The position numbers were made by a program, and so were the translations under genes. The notes under the pieces were generated by a model. It saw only the letters and a program-made list of their open reading frames with translations. It was not told the DNA's origin and did no database searches. This document shows, piece after piece, positions 24,178 through 33,167 of a stretch of 64,000 nucleotides of DNA; the stretch's first letter is position 1, and every line of letters starts with the position of its first letter. This stretch comes from Hinthialibacter sp964556895 (lineage in GTDB: Bacteria > Hinthialibacterota > Hinthialibacteria > Hinthialibacterales > Hinthialibacteraceae), in the NCBI GenBank assembly GCA_964556895.1, contig CAZKYC010000009.1, positions 14,169-78,168 on the forward strand, written 5' to 3'.

Positions 24178-25296
24178 TTAATTTTCTGTCTTCTCATAGC
24201 GCTGCCTGAGTTGACCACAGGCAGCGTCAATATTTCTGCCCCGGCTATATCTGACGGTGGCGTCGATGCCATTCTTCCTGAGTTGACGGCGAAATGTTTC
24301 GACCGTCTTCGCGTTGGATGACTTAAATGGAGAGCGGGGAACCGCATTGAATGGAATCAAGTTTACATGCGCATGCAACTCTTCACAGATTTCTTTTAAA
24401 CGAGACGCGTCAGCGACAGCGTCATTCAGGCCTGAAATCATTAAATATTCAAACGTAAGGCGGCGTTTTTGCGACCGCTGGTAATAGAGCAATGCGTCTT
24501 TGAGTTGATTGAGTGAGTAACTTCTCGCCAGTGGAATCAAATTTTCCCGGTCAGAGTCTCGAGTCGCATGAAGCGAAATCGCCAGTTTGACTTTCCAATC
24601 GTCTTGCGCCATGCGATATATCTCAGGCACAAGCCCAACCGTTGATACCGTAATTCGGCGCGGCGACAGGTTGAGCCCTTGCTCGCAAGTTAGTATCTCG
24701 ATGGCTTTGCTGAGATGTTCAAAGTTATGCAGCGGCTCGCCCGAACCCATAAACACGATTCGCGAAACGTCGTCGCCCTGGCGAAGAAACCCCATAATTT
24801 GAGTGACAATCTCGCCGGGGCTTAAATTTCGCTTGAGACCACTTTGGCCAGAGGCGCAGAATTTGCAGGCAAATTGACACCCCGCCTGGGTAGAGAGACA
24901 GCAGGTGTAGCCTTCGATTTTGCGCTTGTCTTGGTCGCGCACCCGGCCTGATTTTGGGTCGGTCTTGGCCCGCTCAGCGAAGCGGGGCATTCTGACCGTC
25001 TCCACCCGCTCGCCGTCTTGAAATTCGAAGAGCCATTTCGTCGTCTCATCGGCTAAATCGGTCTGTTGAGCGACAATCGTTGGCGTTTCGAGGCTGAGAT
25101 GAGCGGCCAGCGTCGCGCGTAACTCTTTTGACAGATCAGTCATGTCGTCAAATGATAACGCGCCGCGCTGATATAGCCAGCGCATGATCTGGTCGGCGTG
25201 AAAGCGTTTATGCCCCTTCGCTTCGAGAAACTCTTGTAACTCGCTTCGAGTAAAATCCCAAAGAGAAAGAATCTGTTTATTTGTATCGGTCGTCAT
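24178..25296 (-). CDS. rlmN: dual-specificity rRNA/tRNA adenine C2-methyltransferase
   Basis: A 372-residue radical SAM enzyme that methylates C2 of A2503 in 23S rRNA and A37 in some tRNAs. The iron-sulfur cluster motif CxxxCxxC is in CQFACKFCASG (about 137-147), the MGSGEPLHN SAM-binding block follows, and the C-terminal catalytic Cys lies in AACGQLR (about 361). The N-terminal accessory domain (RSELQEFLEAKGHKRFHADQ) is complete. Convergent with the pseudopilin gene, nine bases apart. Confidence 0.96.
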   Translation of the reverse strand: MTTDTNKQILSLWDFTRSELQEFLEAKGHKRFHADQIMRWLYQRGALSFDDMTDLSKELRATLAAHLSLETPTIVAQQTDLADETTKWLFEFQDGERVETVRMPRFAERAKTDPKSGRVRDQDKRKIEGYTCCLSTQAGCQFACKFCASGQSGLKRNLSPGEIVTQIMGFLRQGDDVSRIVFMGSGEPLHNFEHLSKAIEILTCEQGLNLSPRRITVSTVGLVPEIYRMAQDDWKVKLAISLHATRDSDRENLIPLARSYSLNQLKDALLYYQRSQKRRLTFEYLMISGLNDAVADASRLKEICEELHAHVNLIPFNAVPRSPFKSSNAKTVETFRRQLRKNGIDATVRYSRGRNIDAACGQLRQRYEKTEN

Positions 25297-25415
25297 CTTG
25301 GATTAAGGCCGAGTTGGACGTTAGCCCGCTTCATGATAAACTGTCGATCATGAACGCGTTTCGTTCATCGTTGAGGTAGCATAATCGGATTTACCATTCG
25401 CGAGGAGCCTTTCAC

Positions 25416-26135
25416 ATGATCTTGCGCGCCATTTACTCAGATTTTAAGGCCTGCATGGACAACGACCCCTCCGTCCGAGGTTTCTGGGGCGGGATGGAAG
25501 TGTTGTTTACCTACGCAGGATTTCATGCCTTGCTGCTACACCGGATTGCGCATGTACTCCACAAAACCTTCCACCTTCCTTTTCTACCGAGAGTCATTTC
25601 TCAGGTGAACCGTTTTTTTACAGGAATTGAAATCCACCCGGGCGCAAAAATCGCCCACGGCGTGTTTATCGACCACGGCATGGGCGTTGTCATTGGCGAA
25701 ACCGCCGAAGTCGGCGAAGGCTGCGTGTTGTTTCAAGGCGTTACCCTTGGCGGAACGGGCAAAGAAACCGGCAAGCGCCACCCGACCCTCGAACAAAATG
25801 TTATGGTCAGCGCCGGCGCAAAAGTGTTGGGCAACATCTGTCTTGGCGAGAATGTGAAAATCGGCGCCCAAGCGGTCGTGTTAAAAGACGTCCCCCCCAA
25901 TTGCACGGTGGTTGGCGTGCCAGGGCGGGTTGTGGTGCGCGACGGCCAGCGCGTTACGACCCAAGAGGGCAAACCCTGCGTCGACCTCGACCATACCCAT
26001 CTCCCTGACCCGATCATGGAGCGCCTGGAACAATTGAGCCGCGAGATTGATAAGGTCCATACCGAAATTAAAGACCACCACCAAAGCCAGCCAGTGGCCA
26101 CCCACAGCCACTCAACCAACAGCGCTGATGACTGA
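25416..26135 (+). CDS. cysE: serine O-acetyltransferase
   Basis: A 239-residue enzyme making O-acetylserine for cysteine synthesis. The N-terminal helical domain is short (EpsC/plant-like length), followed by the left-handed beta helix with hexapeptide repeats (IEIHPGAKIAHGVFIDHGMG, TAEVGEGCVLFQGVTLGGTG). The catalytic His is in FIDHGMGVVIGE (about 87). The C-terminal 60 residues beyond the usual end are His/Gln-rich, an extension of unknown role. GAGGAG precedes the start. It overlaps the winged-helix gene by eight bases. Confidence 0.95.
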   Translation: MILRAIYSDFKACMDNDPSVRGFWGGMEVLFTYAGFHALLLHRIAHVLHKTFHLPFLPRVISQVNRFFTGIEIHPGAKIAHGVFIDHGMGVVIGETAEVGEGCVLFQGVTLGGTGKETGKRHPTLEQNVMVSAGAKVLGNICLGENVKIGAQAVVLKDVPPNCTVVGVPGRVVVRDGQRVTTQEGKPCVDLDHTHLPDPIMERLEQLSREIDKVHTEIKDHHQSQPVATHSHSTNSADD

Positions 26136-26733
26136 TCCCTTATGGTCGCGTTTTCCCCGTTGGATCGAAGCAAGCGGGCTGCCGACAACGATTCGAGCCA
26201 AGTTGGGGATTGAATGTTGGGTGGTATTTAGAAAACTGGTTTCTCTTGACTGCGACAAGAACCTGACGCCAGACTGGTTTGTGTTTGAGTGTTCAACCGT
26301 GTCGAAAGAAACGGGCTTAACAGAACGTGAAGTATCGTCGAATCTAAACCAACTGGAACAAGAAGGATTCATCGAACGGCGCGATACAGCAGACCGCGTC
26401 CAACAGGCGCGTATTCAGTCGCCGCTGCCTTACATAGACGACTTAGACGACATTCGTGAATTAATCACAGGCGGCCAGGGTGGGCGTTTCGCCTTACGCT
26501 ATGCGGAACCGATAGACCAACTCGAAAAGGCCCAGCGGGTGGTATTCTTATACCAAATGGTGTTTGGGCCGCGGTTCACCCCGCGAATTGTTGAAGACCT
26601 TGAAGAAATTTCTAATTGCTATGATATGGCGTTAATCTATGATGTCTTTTCCGAAGCCCATCGGCGAAGCACCAAGCAATTTGGCTGGGTCAAATCAAAA
26701 CTGAACAAATCCATTGAGGCTGAAACGGCCTAG
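26128..26733 (+). CDS. winged-helix DNA-binding protein, possible primosomal partner
   Basis: A 201-residue protein whose first 100 residues look like a winged helix (STVSKETGLTEREVSSNLNQ with LEQEGFIERR as the wing region) and whose second half is helical. The start is the ATG at 26128, inside the end of cysE; longer frames read through cysE. It lies 24 bases upstream of a DnaC/DnaI-like ATPase, which suggests a role like DnaD/DnaB-type replication initiation proteins, but no DnaD domain signature is identified. A regulator (MarR/IscR-like) is an alternative. Confidence 0.6.
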   Translation: MTDPLWSRFPRWIEASGLPTTIRAKLGIECWVVFRKLVSLDCDKNLTPDWFVFECSTVSKETGLTEREVSSNLNQLEQEGFIERRDTADRVQQARIQSPLPYIDDLDDIRELITGGQGGRFALRYAEPIDQLEKAQRVVFLYQMVFGPRFTPRIVEDLEEISNCYDMALIYDVFSEAHRRSTKQFGWVKSKLNKSIEAETA

Positions 26734-26757
26734 CCTGATGATCAGGAGTTGAGCGAG

Positions 26758-27522
26758 ATGAAATCGTTTTCTGCAATCAGCGGTAATGTGAAAAAGATTC
26801 TGAGTGAGATGCCGCCGATGGACAAACTGCCCGACGCCGATCCTGACCAACGCTGTCCGCTATGTGACGGATACGGCCATATCATTGACGAGAAGGGCGC
26901 CCGGCCTTGTGAATGTGTGAAGAAAGAGGTTGTCCAGAATACGTTTGAAGATTCCCAAGTGCCCAAACGGTTTCTCAATGAATCGCTCGACACGTTCAAA
27001 CTGTCAAACACCAAACTCCGCGCCTGTTTGAATGACGCCAAAAAATACGTCGAACACTACTCGCTCGAAAACGCTCAAGGCCTGTATATCTACGGCCCCA
27101 CCGGAGTTGGCAAAACTCATATCGCCGTCGGTATCGTCAAAGCCCTCATCGAAAAAGGGCATAGCGCGGTGTTTTATAACATCGTTGATTTGCTCGACGC
27201 GATTCGGGCGACCTACGACCCTCAAAACAACAACGCCCCCAAAGCGCAAATCGAAGAACGGCTGCAACGGCAGATTTTGGTATTAGACGACTTTGGCGTC
27301 CAAAAAACTTCGTCCTGGGTGGCTGACCGATTGTATGCGCTGATCAACCGCCGCTATCAGGATTGCAAGACGCTGATTATCACTTCAAATTTAGAATACG
27401 ATAACCTGAAGGTGCGTGTTGACCCCGCGCTATCCTCTCGTATCATCTCCATGTGCCGCGTCATTGAAGTGCGCGGTTCTGATTTTCGCAATAACCGGGC
27501 AGGCGTCAAACGCCCAAGTTAA
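26758..27522 (+). CDS. DnaC/DnaI-like AAA+ helicase-loader ATPase
   Basis: A 254-residue protein. A zinc-binding N-terminal part, CPLCDGYGHIIDEKGARPCE with CVKK following (about 33-57), precedes an AAA+ domain with Walker A GPTGVGKTH (about 112), Walker B LVLDDFG (about 175), sensor ITSN and an arginine-finger region SSRIISMC. This is the DnaI/DnaC arrangement, which loads the replicative helicase; IstB transposition proteins share the fold but lack the zinc region and have a transposase partner, absent here. The ATG at 26758 has AGGAG nine bases upstream, preferred over the TTG at 26749. Confidence 0.82.
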   Translation: MKSFSAISGNVKKILSEMPPMDKLPDADPDQRCPLCDGYGHIIDEKGARPCECVKKEVVQNTFEDSQVPKRFLNESLDTFKLSNTKLRACLNDAKKYVEHYSLENAQGLYIYGPTGVGKTHIAVGIVKALIEKGHSAVFYNIVDLLDAIRATYDPQNNNAPKAQIEERLQRQILVLDDFGVQKTSSWVADRLYALINRRYQDCKTLIITSNLEYDNLKVRVDPALSSRIISMCRVIEVRGSDFRNNRAGVKRPS

Positions 27523-27561
27523 TTGTTCAACCGTATGAACCAACTCTAAATGGAGCGCAGC

Positions 27562-28527
27562 ATGAAAAATCCAGCCAACGCTGTCGGTATTGGTGAAGTT
27601 CGAAAGGCGGTCATCCCCGCGGCCGGCCTGGGCACGCGTTTTTTGCCCGCGACCAAAGTGCAGCCCAAAGAAATGCTGCCTGTGATTGATAAGCCGACAA
27701 TTCAATTCGTTATTGAAGAAGTCGTTGAATCAGGCATCACCGACGTTTTGATCATCACCGGTAAAGGTAAGCGCGCCATCGAAGACCATTTTGACCGCTC
27801 ATGGGAACTTGAACATTCATTGGAAAGTTCAGGCAAGTGCGACATCCATCAAAGTATCACTGAATTATCAAACCTGGCGAATATTCACTACATCCGCCAA
27901 AAAGACGCCAAAGGCTTGGGCGACGCCATCTATTACGCCAAACAACACGTCGCCGGCGAACCCTTTGTTGTCTTGCTGGGCGATACGATTGTTGGAGGAA
28001 AAACGCCCTGCACCAAACAACTGATGGATTTTTACCGCACCTGGCGCTGCCCGGTCATCGGCGTCGAGAAAGTGCCTCGTGAGAAAGTAATCAACTATGG
28101 AATCATCAAGGGAAGAACGATAGAAGATAACACCATCATCGTTGACGATCTGATAGAGAAACCCGACATTGAGTCGGCGCCGTCAGAATTCGCCGTCGGC
28201 GGGCGGTATATATTAACAGCGGATATCTTTGATTACATCGAAAAAACCCCGCCAGGAAAACTCGGCGAAATTCAACTCACTGACGCGCTGCGCCTGATGT
28301 GTAAAGACCAAAAGATATACGCCTACCAGTTTGAGGGCAAGCGTCACGACATCGGCAACAGGTTAGACTATTTAAAAACCACCATCGAATTCGCGCTGCA
28401 GCGTGATGATTTGCGCGAAAAGTTCATCGATTTCATCCAGAACGATCTGCCCCGGATGATTGAAACGGGTGAATTTGGCCAAGCGCCGATCGAGTTACGC
28501 AAACCCAAAGGCAACATCCCTGACTGA
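27562..28527 (+). CDS. galU: UTP-glucose-1-phosphate uridylyltransferase
   Basis: A 321-residue enzyme making UDP-glucose for glycan synthesis. The nucleotide-binding signature AAGLGTRFLPATKVQPKEML lies at about residues 19-38; VIEEVVESGI and the metal-binding LGDTIV are in place, and YQFEGKRHDIGNR lies near the C-terminus. GGAG six bases before the ATG at 27562 decides the start. It fits with the glycosyltransferase cluster 3 kb downstream, though it is not cotranscribed with it. Confidence 0.95.
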   Translation: MKNPANAVGIGEVRKAVIPAAGLGTRFLPATKVQPKEMLPVIDKPTIQFVIEEVVESGITDVLIITGKGKRAIEDHFDRSWELEHSLESSGKCDIHQSITELSNLANIHYIRQKDAKGLGDAIYYAKQHVAGEPFVVLLGDTIVGGKTPCTKQLMDFYRTWRCPVIGVEKVPREKVINYGIIKGRTIEDNTIIVDDLIEKPDIESAPSEFAVGGRYILTADIFDYIEKTPPGKLGEIQLTDALRLMCKDQKIYAYQFEGKRHDIGNRLDYLKTTIEFALQRDDLREKFIDFIQNDLPRMIETGEFGQAPIELRKPKGNIPD

Positions 28528-28537
28528 CACGCTCGCC

Positions 28538-28771
28538 TCACAGCGAGGAGTGGGTTCCGTCACAGAAGGGCAGGGCGCCTGACTTTCGGCAGCCGCAATA
28601 GGCGTATGTTTTGTCGGCTTCAATTTCAACCTTCATCGGCGTACAATTCGTCCCCCGGTGAGAGCCGTCACAGTAGGGCTGGTTCTTTGACTGACGGCAG
28701 GTGCAGTAGTATTTCACGCCAACCGTCTCTTCAACAAGAATGGGTTTGCTTGAGCAGTTTGATTCACTCAT
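28538..28771 (-). CDS. double CDGSH iron-sulfur protein
   Basis: A 77-residue protein with two CDGSH-type [2Fe-2S] binding motifs: CTCRQSKNQPYCDGSH and CGCRKSGALPFCDGTH, each CxC followed by C and His. It belongs to the mitoNEET/Miner2 type group; bacterial members are thought to act in redox or iron-sulfur handling. The ATG at 28771 is preferred because GAGGA lies five bases upstream. It is just downstream of the membrane/propeller fusion gene on the same strand. Confidence 0.92.
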   Translation of the reverse strand: MSESNCSSKPILVEETVGVKYYCTCRQSKNQPYCDGSHRGTNCTPMKVEIEADKTYAYCGCRKSGALPFCDGTHSSL

Positions 28772-28779
28772 AATTGTCC

Positions 28780-30498
28780 TCACTTATGCGTTTCAACATC
28801 CGATGGAAGTCTAATCACTCGCCCGTTGCTTTCAAGCGCATATAGGTTTGCATTTGCTCCGCTGGCCGCAGCGACTCCCTGATGATCGTTGGGGTTCAAT
28901 GGCCGATAGGTTTCTCGATAGGGTTGAATCGCTATCGAAAATAGTTCCCCGCGTCGTGTATATACATTCAAACCGCGAGAGTGTGAGTCAACAGAAAGGT
29001 CAATCGCCATTCGCTGCCCCGCCCAATAAGGCGTCAGCCCAGGCGCGATGGGCGGCGAACGAAATGGCAAGGTGTTTTGTCCATCAATATGGTTGCCATG
29101 AATGGCGCCAAAGGCGTCTAGCAAATAATAGCCTTTCTCATCAACGTCGAGTTCCATATCAACGATAACATCTTCTTTGAAATACAATTGGCTCCAAGCG
29201 GGAAAGTTTGCGGGCGTCGCTCCCAAAAAGGCAATCTCGCCACGAGACGATACAATCAAAGCGGTGTTGTTAGATTTAACTAGTTCGATATCGACTACGT
29301 CGCCTCCAAGCGTGTAAGCCGCCAATTCGCCCTCTAACCAGTCGACTTTTTCTGAGAATAAAAGAGTACGGTTCGCCGTCAAGACAACAAAACCTCCGTT
29401 CAATAATTCCAAATCAACTGCGTCATTGACAAACAGCTCAGGACGCCAGACAGGCTGGATATTGCCGTTGGCGAGTTTTGACACCCCGCCCCAGCGGTCA
29501 AGCAGGTACAGCGTGTTTGATTCATCATCAATTTCAAAATCACGAAAGATGCGCTCATTGGTTGAGTTGTCCGCCGGTTGGTTTGTGAATTGTTGATAGA
29601 GGGTATAGAAATCAATCTGGTTGATTAACGCCAAGCGCTCAGGGCCCGAATGATACACATGAATCGCAGTATTCAGTAATTTTGCATCCGCCGTACGCTC
29701 AATCTGGGTGGCAAGTTGGTGTTGAATGCCCCTCTGCCAGCCCATGCGGTAAGGGATTCGGCCCTTTTGGCCTAACAAATTCAATACTTGAACATACTGG
29801 TCAAAAGCAGCGTAAGGGGTGCGCTCAGCCGTGCGCTTGCCTTCCTCATCAACCTGCCTAAAGGGCGCCCATGACCGCGAGGCTTCACTGGCATCATACC
29901 AAACCCGCCAGGTAGTGTAGTTTGACGCACAAACAAATAATGACGCAAACACGAAAGCGATCGCGAGTGGAACCAACTGGCCCGGCGCGCTTAGCCAACG
30001 GCCTTGCAAAGAGAGTGAAAACGCGAAACCAACAATCAAAACGCTGAAGAGACAAACAATAAATGTTGTCGGAACGGCATTTTGCGCAGGTTCGAGAAAT
30101 GGAAATGAAAAAACCACCGCAAACAACATGATAAACAACCAGGCGATCACGAACCAGGTTACTGGTAGAGTGCTGGGAGCCTGAGTGCGGTTCATCTGAA
30201 AAATAAATACAAGTCCAATCCAAATTGAATAGGCGTTGAGTATCCAGGGGGTTGTTGGATAGCCCCGCCAAAGCCCCATCCATCCAGCTCCAAACAGAAC
30301 GGCAAATAAGAAAACGGTGGATGATGTTTCAATCCATGAAGGCAGCTCGCGCCGACATGGGTTCGCCGCGCGAAGCAGTAAGTAAATTCCACAGACCAAA
30401 ATAAGAACGTCTTCTTCAATCGTGGTTCGAATATCCGGCAGCGCGAATAGGATAACTGGTAGCAAGAACAGGGCCGATATGAAGGCAGTTTGAATCAC
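28780..30498 (-). CDS. membrane protein fused to a propeller-like domain, unknown function
   Basis: A 572-residue protein. The first 200 residues carry about seven membrane helices; after a helical linker with tetratricopeptide-like character (about 215-300) comes a beta-rich region (about 310-565) with repeating units such as NTLYLLDRWGGVSKLANGNI, GFVVLTANRTLL, ALIVSSRGEIAFL, GYYLLDAFGAIHG and NLYALESNGRVIRL, typical of propeller blades. The start is a GTG with AGAGAAG upstream. No family recognised; a sensor or scaffold is a guess. Divergent from the glycosyltransferase cluster that follows. Confidence 0.6.
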   Translation of the reverse strand: MIQTAFISALFLLPVILFALPDIRTTIEEDVLILVCGIYLLLRAANPCRRELPSWIETSSTVFLFAVLFGAGWMGLWRGYPTTPWILNAYSIWIGLVFIFQMNRTQAPSTLPVTWFVIAWLFIMLFAVVFSFPFLEPAQNAVPTTFIVCLFSVLIVGFAFSLSLQGRWLSAPGQLVPLAIAFVFASLFVCASNYTTWRVWYDASEASRSWAPFRQVDEEGKRTAERTPYAAFDQYVQVLNLLGQKGRIPYRMGWQRGIQHQLATQIERTADAKLLNTAIHVYHSGPERLALINQIDFYTLYQQFTNQPADNSTNERIFRDFEIDDESNTLYLLDRWGGVSKLANGNIQPVWRPELFVNDAVDLELLNGGFVVLTANRTLLFSEKVDWLEGELAAYTLGGDVVDIELVKSNNTALIVSSRGEIAFLGATPANFPAWSQLYFKEDVIVDMELDVDEKGYYLLDAFGAIHGNHIDGQNTLPFRSPPIAPGLTPYWAGQRMAIDLSVDSHSRGLNVYTRRGELFSIAIQPYRETYRPLNPNDHQGVAAASGANANLYALESNGRVIRLPSDVETHK

Positions 30499-30569
30499 GG
30501 GCTTCTCTTTGACAGGTAGTATCTAATTCACAACAACAGAATACGACAGCCGACTTATCCACCCAAGGG

Positions 30570-30600
30570 TTGATACAAATACGTCAGTCATGCTTATACT
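30570..30600 (+). promoter_or_regulatory. candidate promoter of the glycosyltransferase cluster (leaderless?)
   Basis: TTGATA (30570-30575) and TATACT (30595-30600), each one base off consensus, with a long 19-base spacer. The predicted transcript start coincides with the ATG at 30607, and no Shine-Dalgarno sequence lies before that ATG, so a leaderless mRNA is possible. Confidence 0.4.
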
Positions 30601-30606
30601 ACTACC

Positions 30607-31332
30607 ATGTCAGAACACGCCCATCCATACAACCAATTGGCGATTGTTATTCCATGTTACAACTGCGGCGAAGCGGTTCGGAACGTAATCCAAGGCTGCC
30701 ATGCGCTGACTCCAAATGTGCTGGCGGTGAATGACGGCAGCCTGGATGACACTGGTGATATCATTCAATCCAGCGGCGTCGACTGGATCGGTTGGCAGGC
30801 CAATCAAGGCAAGGGCGCTGCTCTCCGCGCCGGGTTTGACTATTGGTTGCAACGTGATGGCTGGGACTGTCTCATCACCATCGACAGCGACGGTCAACAC
30901 GCAACCGGGGATATTCTAAAATTGATGGACTGTTGGCTAGCGGGCGGCGCCGAATTTATTGTTGGCCGCAGGGGGTTTGAGACAACTCATACTCCTTGGC
31001 TGAGACGCACGGCCAACAAGACGAGTTCGAAATTGATCCGGTGGTTAACTGGATGTCGGCTGCAAGACATTCAAAGCGGGTTTCGTCTGTTCAGCCGTAG
31101 GTTGTTAGACGATATGCTGCCACATATTCGAAGCAGCGAATATGCCATCGAAACCGAAATGGCGCTTTGGGCGACGCGCCACAACCGCAAATTCGCGGAA
31201 GTTGATATTCAGTGCATTTACACGCCTGAGTCGTCAAGTCAGTCGGCCTGGAAGCCGCTATTAGACTCATGCCGCATCGCCAACGTGACCCTACATCACA
31301 TCTTGCAGCAAAAATCGAGGAGGAAACCATGA
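30607..31332 (+). CDS. family 2 glycosyltransferase, dolichol-phosphate-mannose-synthase-like
   Basis: A 241-residue GT-A glycosyltransferase without membrane segments. Seen: AIVIPCYNCGEAVRNVI at the N-terminus, VNDGSLDDT (nucleotide-binding Asp), GKGAALRAGF, and the metal-binding DSDGQH (about 97-102). SGFRLFSRRLL follows, as in polyprenyl-phosphate glycosyltransferases. It lacks the C-terminal membrane anchor of many members. It overlaps the M61 peptidase gene by four bases (ATGA) and starts a plus-strand cluster. Confidence 0.9.
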   Translation: MSEHAHPYNQLAIVIPCYNCGEAVRNVIQGCHALTPNVLAVNDGSLDDTGDIIQSSGVDWIGWQANQGKGAALRAGFDYWLQRDGWDCLITIDSDGQHATGDILKLMDCWLAGGAEFIVGRRGFETTHTPWLRRTANKTSSKLIRWLTGCRLQDIQSGFRLFSRRLLDDMLPHIRSSEYAIETEMALWATRHNRKFAEVDIQCIYTPESSSQSAWKPLLDSCRIANVTLHHILQQKSRRKP

Positions 31333-33155
31333 AACGGGCGGCTTTTTTATCTGTTCTTTTTGTATTGTTTCTTTCGCCAATTGGCGCCTATGAGATTGAC
31401 TATCAGGTTTCAATGCCCAACCCAAATAGCCATTATCTTCATATACAAGTTAAAATCAGCGATGTTAATTCACAATCAATTGAATTACAGATTCCCTCAT
31501 GGTCGCCGGGGCGCTACCGAATTATGGATTTCGCCCGCAATGTAAGCCAATTTACCGCAACGAGCGGCGCGGCTTCGCTACCGTTTCAAAAAATTGACAA
31601 ATCAACCTGGCGTGTCACGACCAATGGCTCAACAAACGTTCGAGTAAATTACCAGGTCTATGCTGACAATTTGTCTGGCGAATATTCTCAACTCAATGAC
31701 CAACACGCCTTTCTCGACGGCGCAGGAATCTACATGTACGTCGTTGGCGCAAAACAATACCCCGTCTCGCTTTCGATCACGCCTCCCGACAATTGGATGG
31801 TCCTCTCAAGCGCGGGAGAACTGGGCGAGACCGAGTTTGAGTTCCCCAATTATGACCGAATGGCCGATGAACTGGTCCAGTTAGGCAAGTTCTTCGTGTA
31901 CAAATTTGACGCAGGCGACACAAAGATCACTGTTAGCGTTCTCAACAACAGCGACCGCGAACCCATGAACGCATTTCTAGACCAGATCACGCCGATTGCG
32001 CGCACTACGGTCGACATGCTGGGGCCGCTTGATGCCGACCGGTTCACCTTTTTCTACCATTTTTTGCCTGACACGAGAAATACAACCGGGATGGAGCATC
32101 TAAACTGTTTTCAAATTTCCCGCAACCACGACCTCGAAGAAGACAACTGGAAGTCTGACCTCACACCTTGGATCACCGCTCACGAATTCGTCCACGCCTG
32201 GAACGTTAAGCGGCTTCGCCCCAAAGGCCTAGGGCCGTTTGATTACAGCAAAGAAGTCTACACGCCGCTATTGTGGTTCGCCGAAGGGTGCACAAACTAT
32301 CTGGCCGACCTGATCATGGCGCGCTCAGGCGCATGGAGCCAGGACGACTTGTACGAATGGCTCGCTGACCGCATCCAACTCTACCGCTCACAGCCGGGGG
32401 CCTTTGAACGCAGCGCCGAACAAGCCAGTTTTGACGCCTGGCTAGACACGCCGCCCGCCGGAGTGGAATGGAACCCGCAGCATGTGTGGATCGATTATTA
32501 TCTCAAAGGCGAAATGATCGCTTTATGCATCGATATGGAAATTCGTAAACGCACCAACAACCGATATGCTTTCGAGGATTGGGTCAAACGGCTTTACAAA
32601 CGCTTCTATTTAGACGCTGAAACAGAGTCGTATTATCTAAAAGGGCGCGGCTTTTCGACTGAAGACGCTATTCAGACGCTGGAGCACTTAACGGAAAGCG
32701 AATGGGACGAGCAATTTCATCAATGGGTGCAAACCCCGGGCGACCTGCCATTCGAAGAGGCGCTGTCAGTAGTTGGCGTAAATCTTGAAAAACATGATAC
32801 GGATCCAAAGACGCCATACACCGGGCTTCATTTCTCAACCGCGCCCGGCGGCTACCCCAAAATCGATTGGATCGAAGCCAATTCGCCCGCCTCAATCGCA
32901 GGGCTGTCGCGCCATGATGTGATCGTCGCGCTAGACAACGAACGAGCGTTGAAAAACGAATTTGACCGTGTGTTGGCGCGCCAAGGCCGCGACCAACTCG
33001 TCACCGCAACCCTCTTGCGAGATGACCGACTGTTGACCAAACACCTGCGCCTCATAAATGGCTGGAACCAACAAGAATATCTATTGATAGACAACGACGG
33101 CGCTTCATCAAACTCTATCCAATGGCGTAATCATTGGCTTGAAGGCGAAAAGTAG
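31329..33155 (+). CDS. secreted M61-family aminopeptidase with PDZ domain
   Basis: A 608-residue exported metallopeptidase of the glycyl aminopeptidase family. Signal peptide at residues 1-20; an N-terminal beta domain; the zinc motif HEFVHAWNVKR (about 283) with the third ligand Glu in WFAEGCTNY; and a C-terminal PDZ domain (about 510-580, SPASIAGLSRHDVIVALDNE). The start with GAGGAGG upstream overlaps the end of the glycosyltransferase gene. Role in the cluster unclear; cotranscription is likely from the overlap. Confidence 0.9.
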   Translation: MKRAAFLSVLFVLFLSPIGAYEIDYQVSMPNPNSHYLHIQVKISDVNSQSIELQIPSWSPGRYRIMDFARNVSQFTATSGAASLPFQKIDKSTWRVTTNGSTNVRVNYQVYADNLSGEYSQLNDQHAFLDGAGIYMYVVGAKQYPVSLSITPPDNWMVLSSAGELGETEFEFPNYDRMADELVQLGKFFVYKFDAGDTKITVSVLNNSDREPMNAFLDQITPIARTTVDMLGPLDADRFTFFYHFLPDTRNTTGMEHLNCFQISRNHDLEEDNWKSDLTPWITAHEFVHAWNVKRLRPKGLGPFDYSKEVYTPLLWFAEGCTNYLADLIMARSGAWSQDDLYEWLADRIQLYRSQPGAFERSAEQASFDAWLDTPPAGVEWNPQHVWIDYYLKGEMIALCIDMEIRKRTNNRYAFEDWVKRLYKRFYLDAETESYYLKGRGFSTEDAIQTLEHLTESEWDEQFHQWVQTPGDLPFEEALSVVGVNLEKHDTDPKTPYTGLHFSTAPGGYPKIDWIEANSPASIAGLSRHDVIVALDNERALKNEFDRVLARQGRDQLVTATLLRDDRLLTKHLRLINGWNQQEYLLIDNDGASSNSIQWRNHWLEGEK

Positions 33156-33167
33156 ATTTAGTTTGCC

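Noticed and set aside
26758..27522. IstB-type insertion sequence helper
   Set aside because: No IstA transposase or terminal inverted repeats nearby and the protein has the N-terminal zinc motif of DnaI/DnaC-type loaders.
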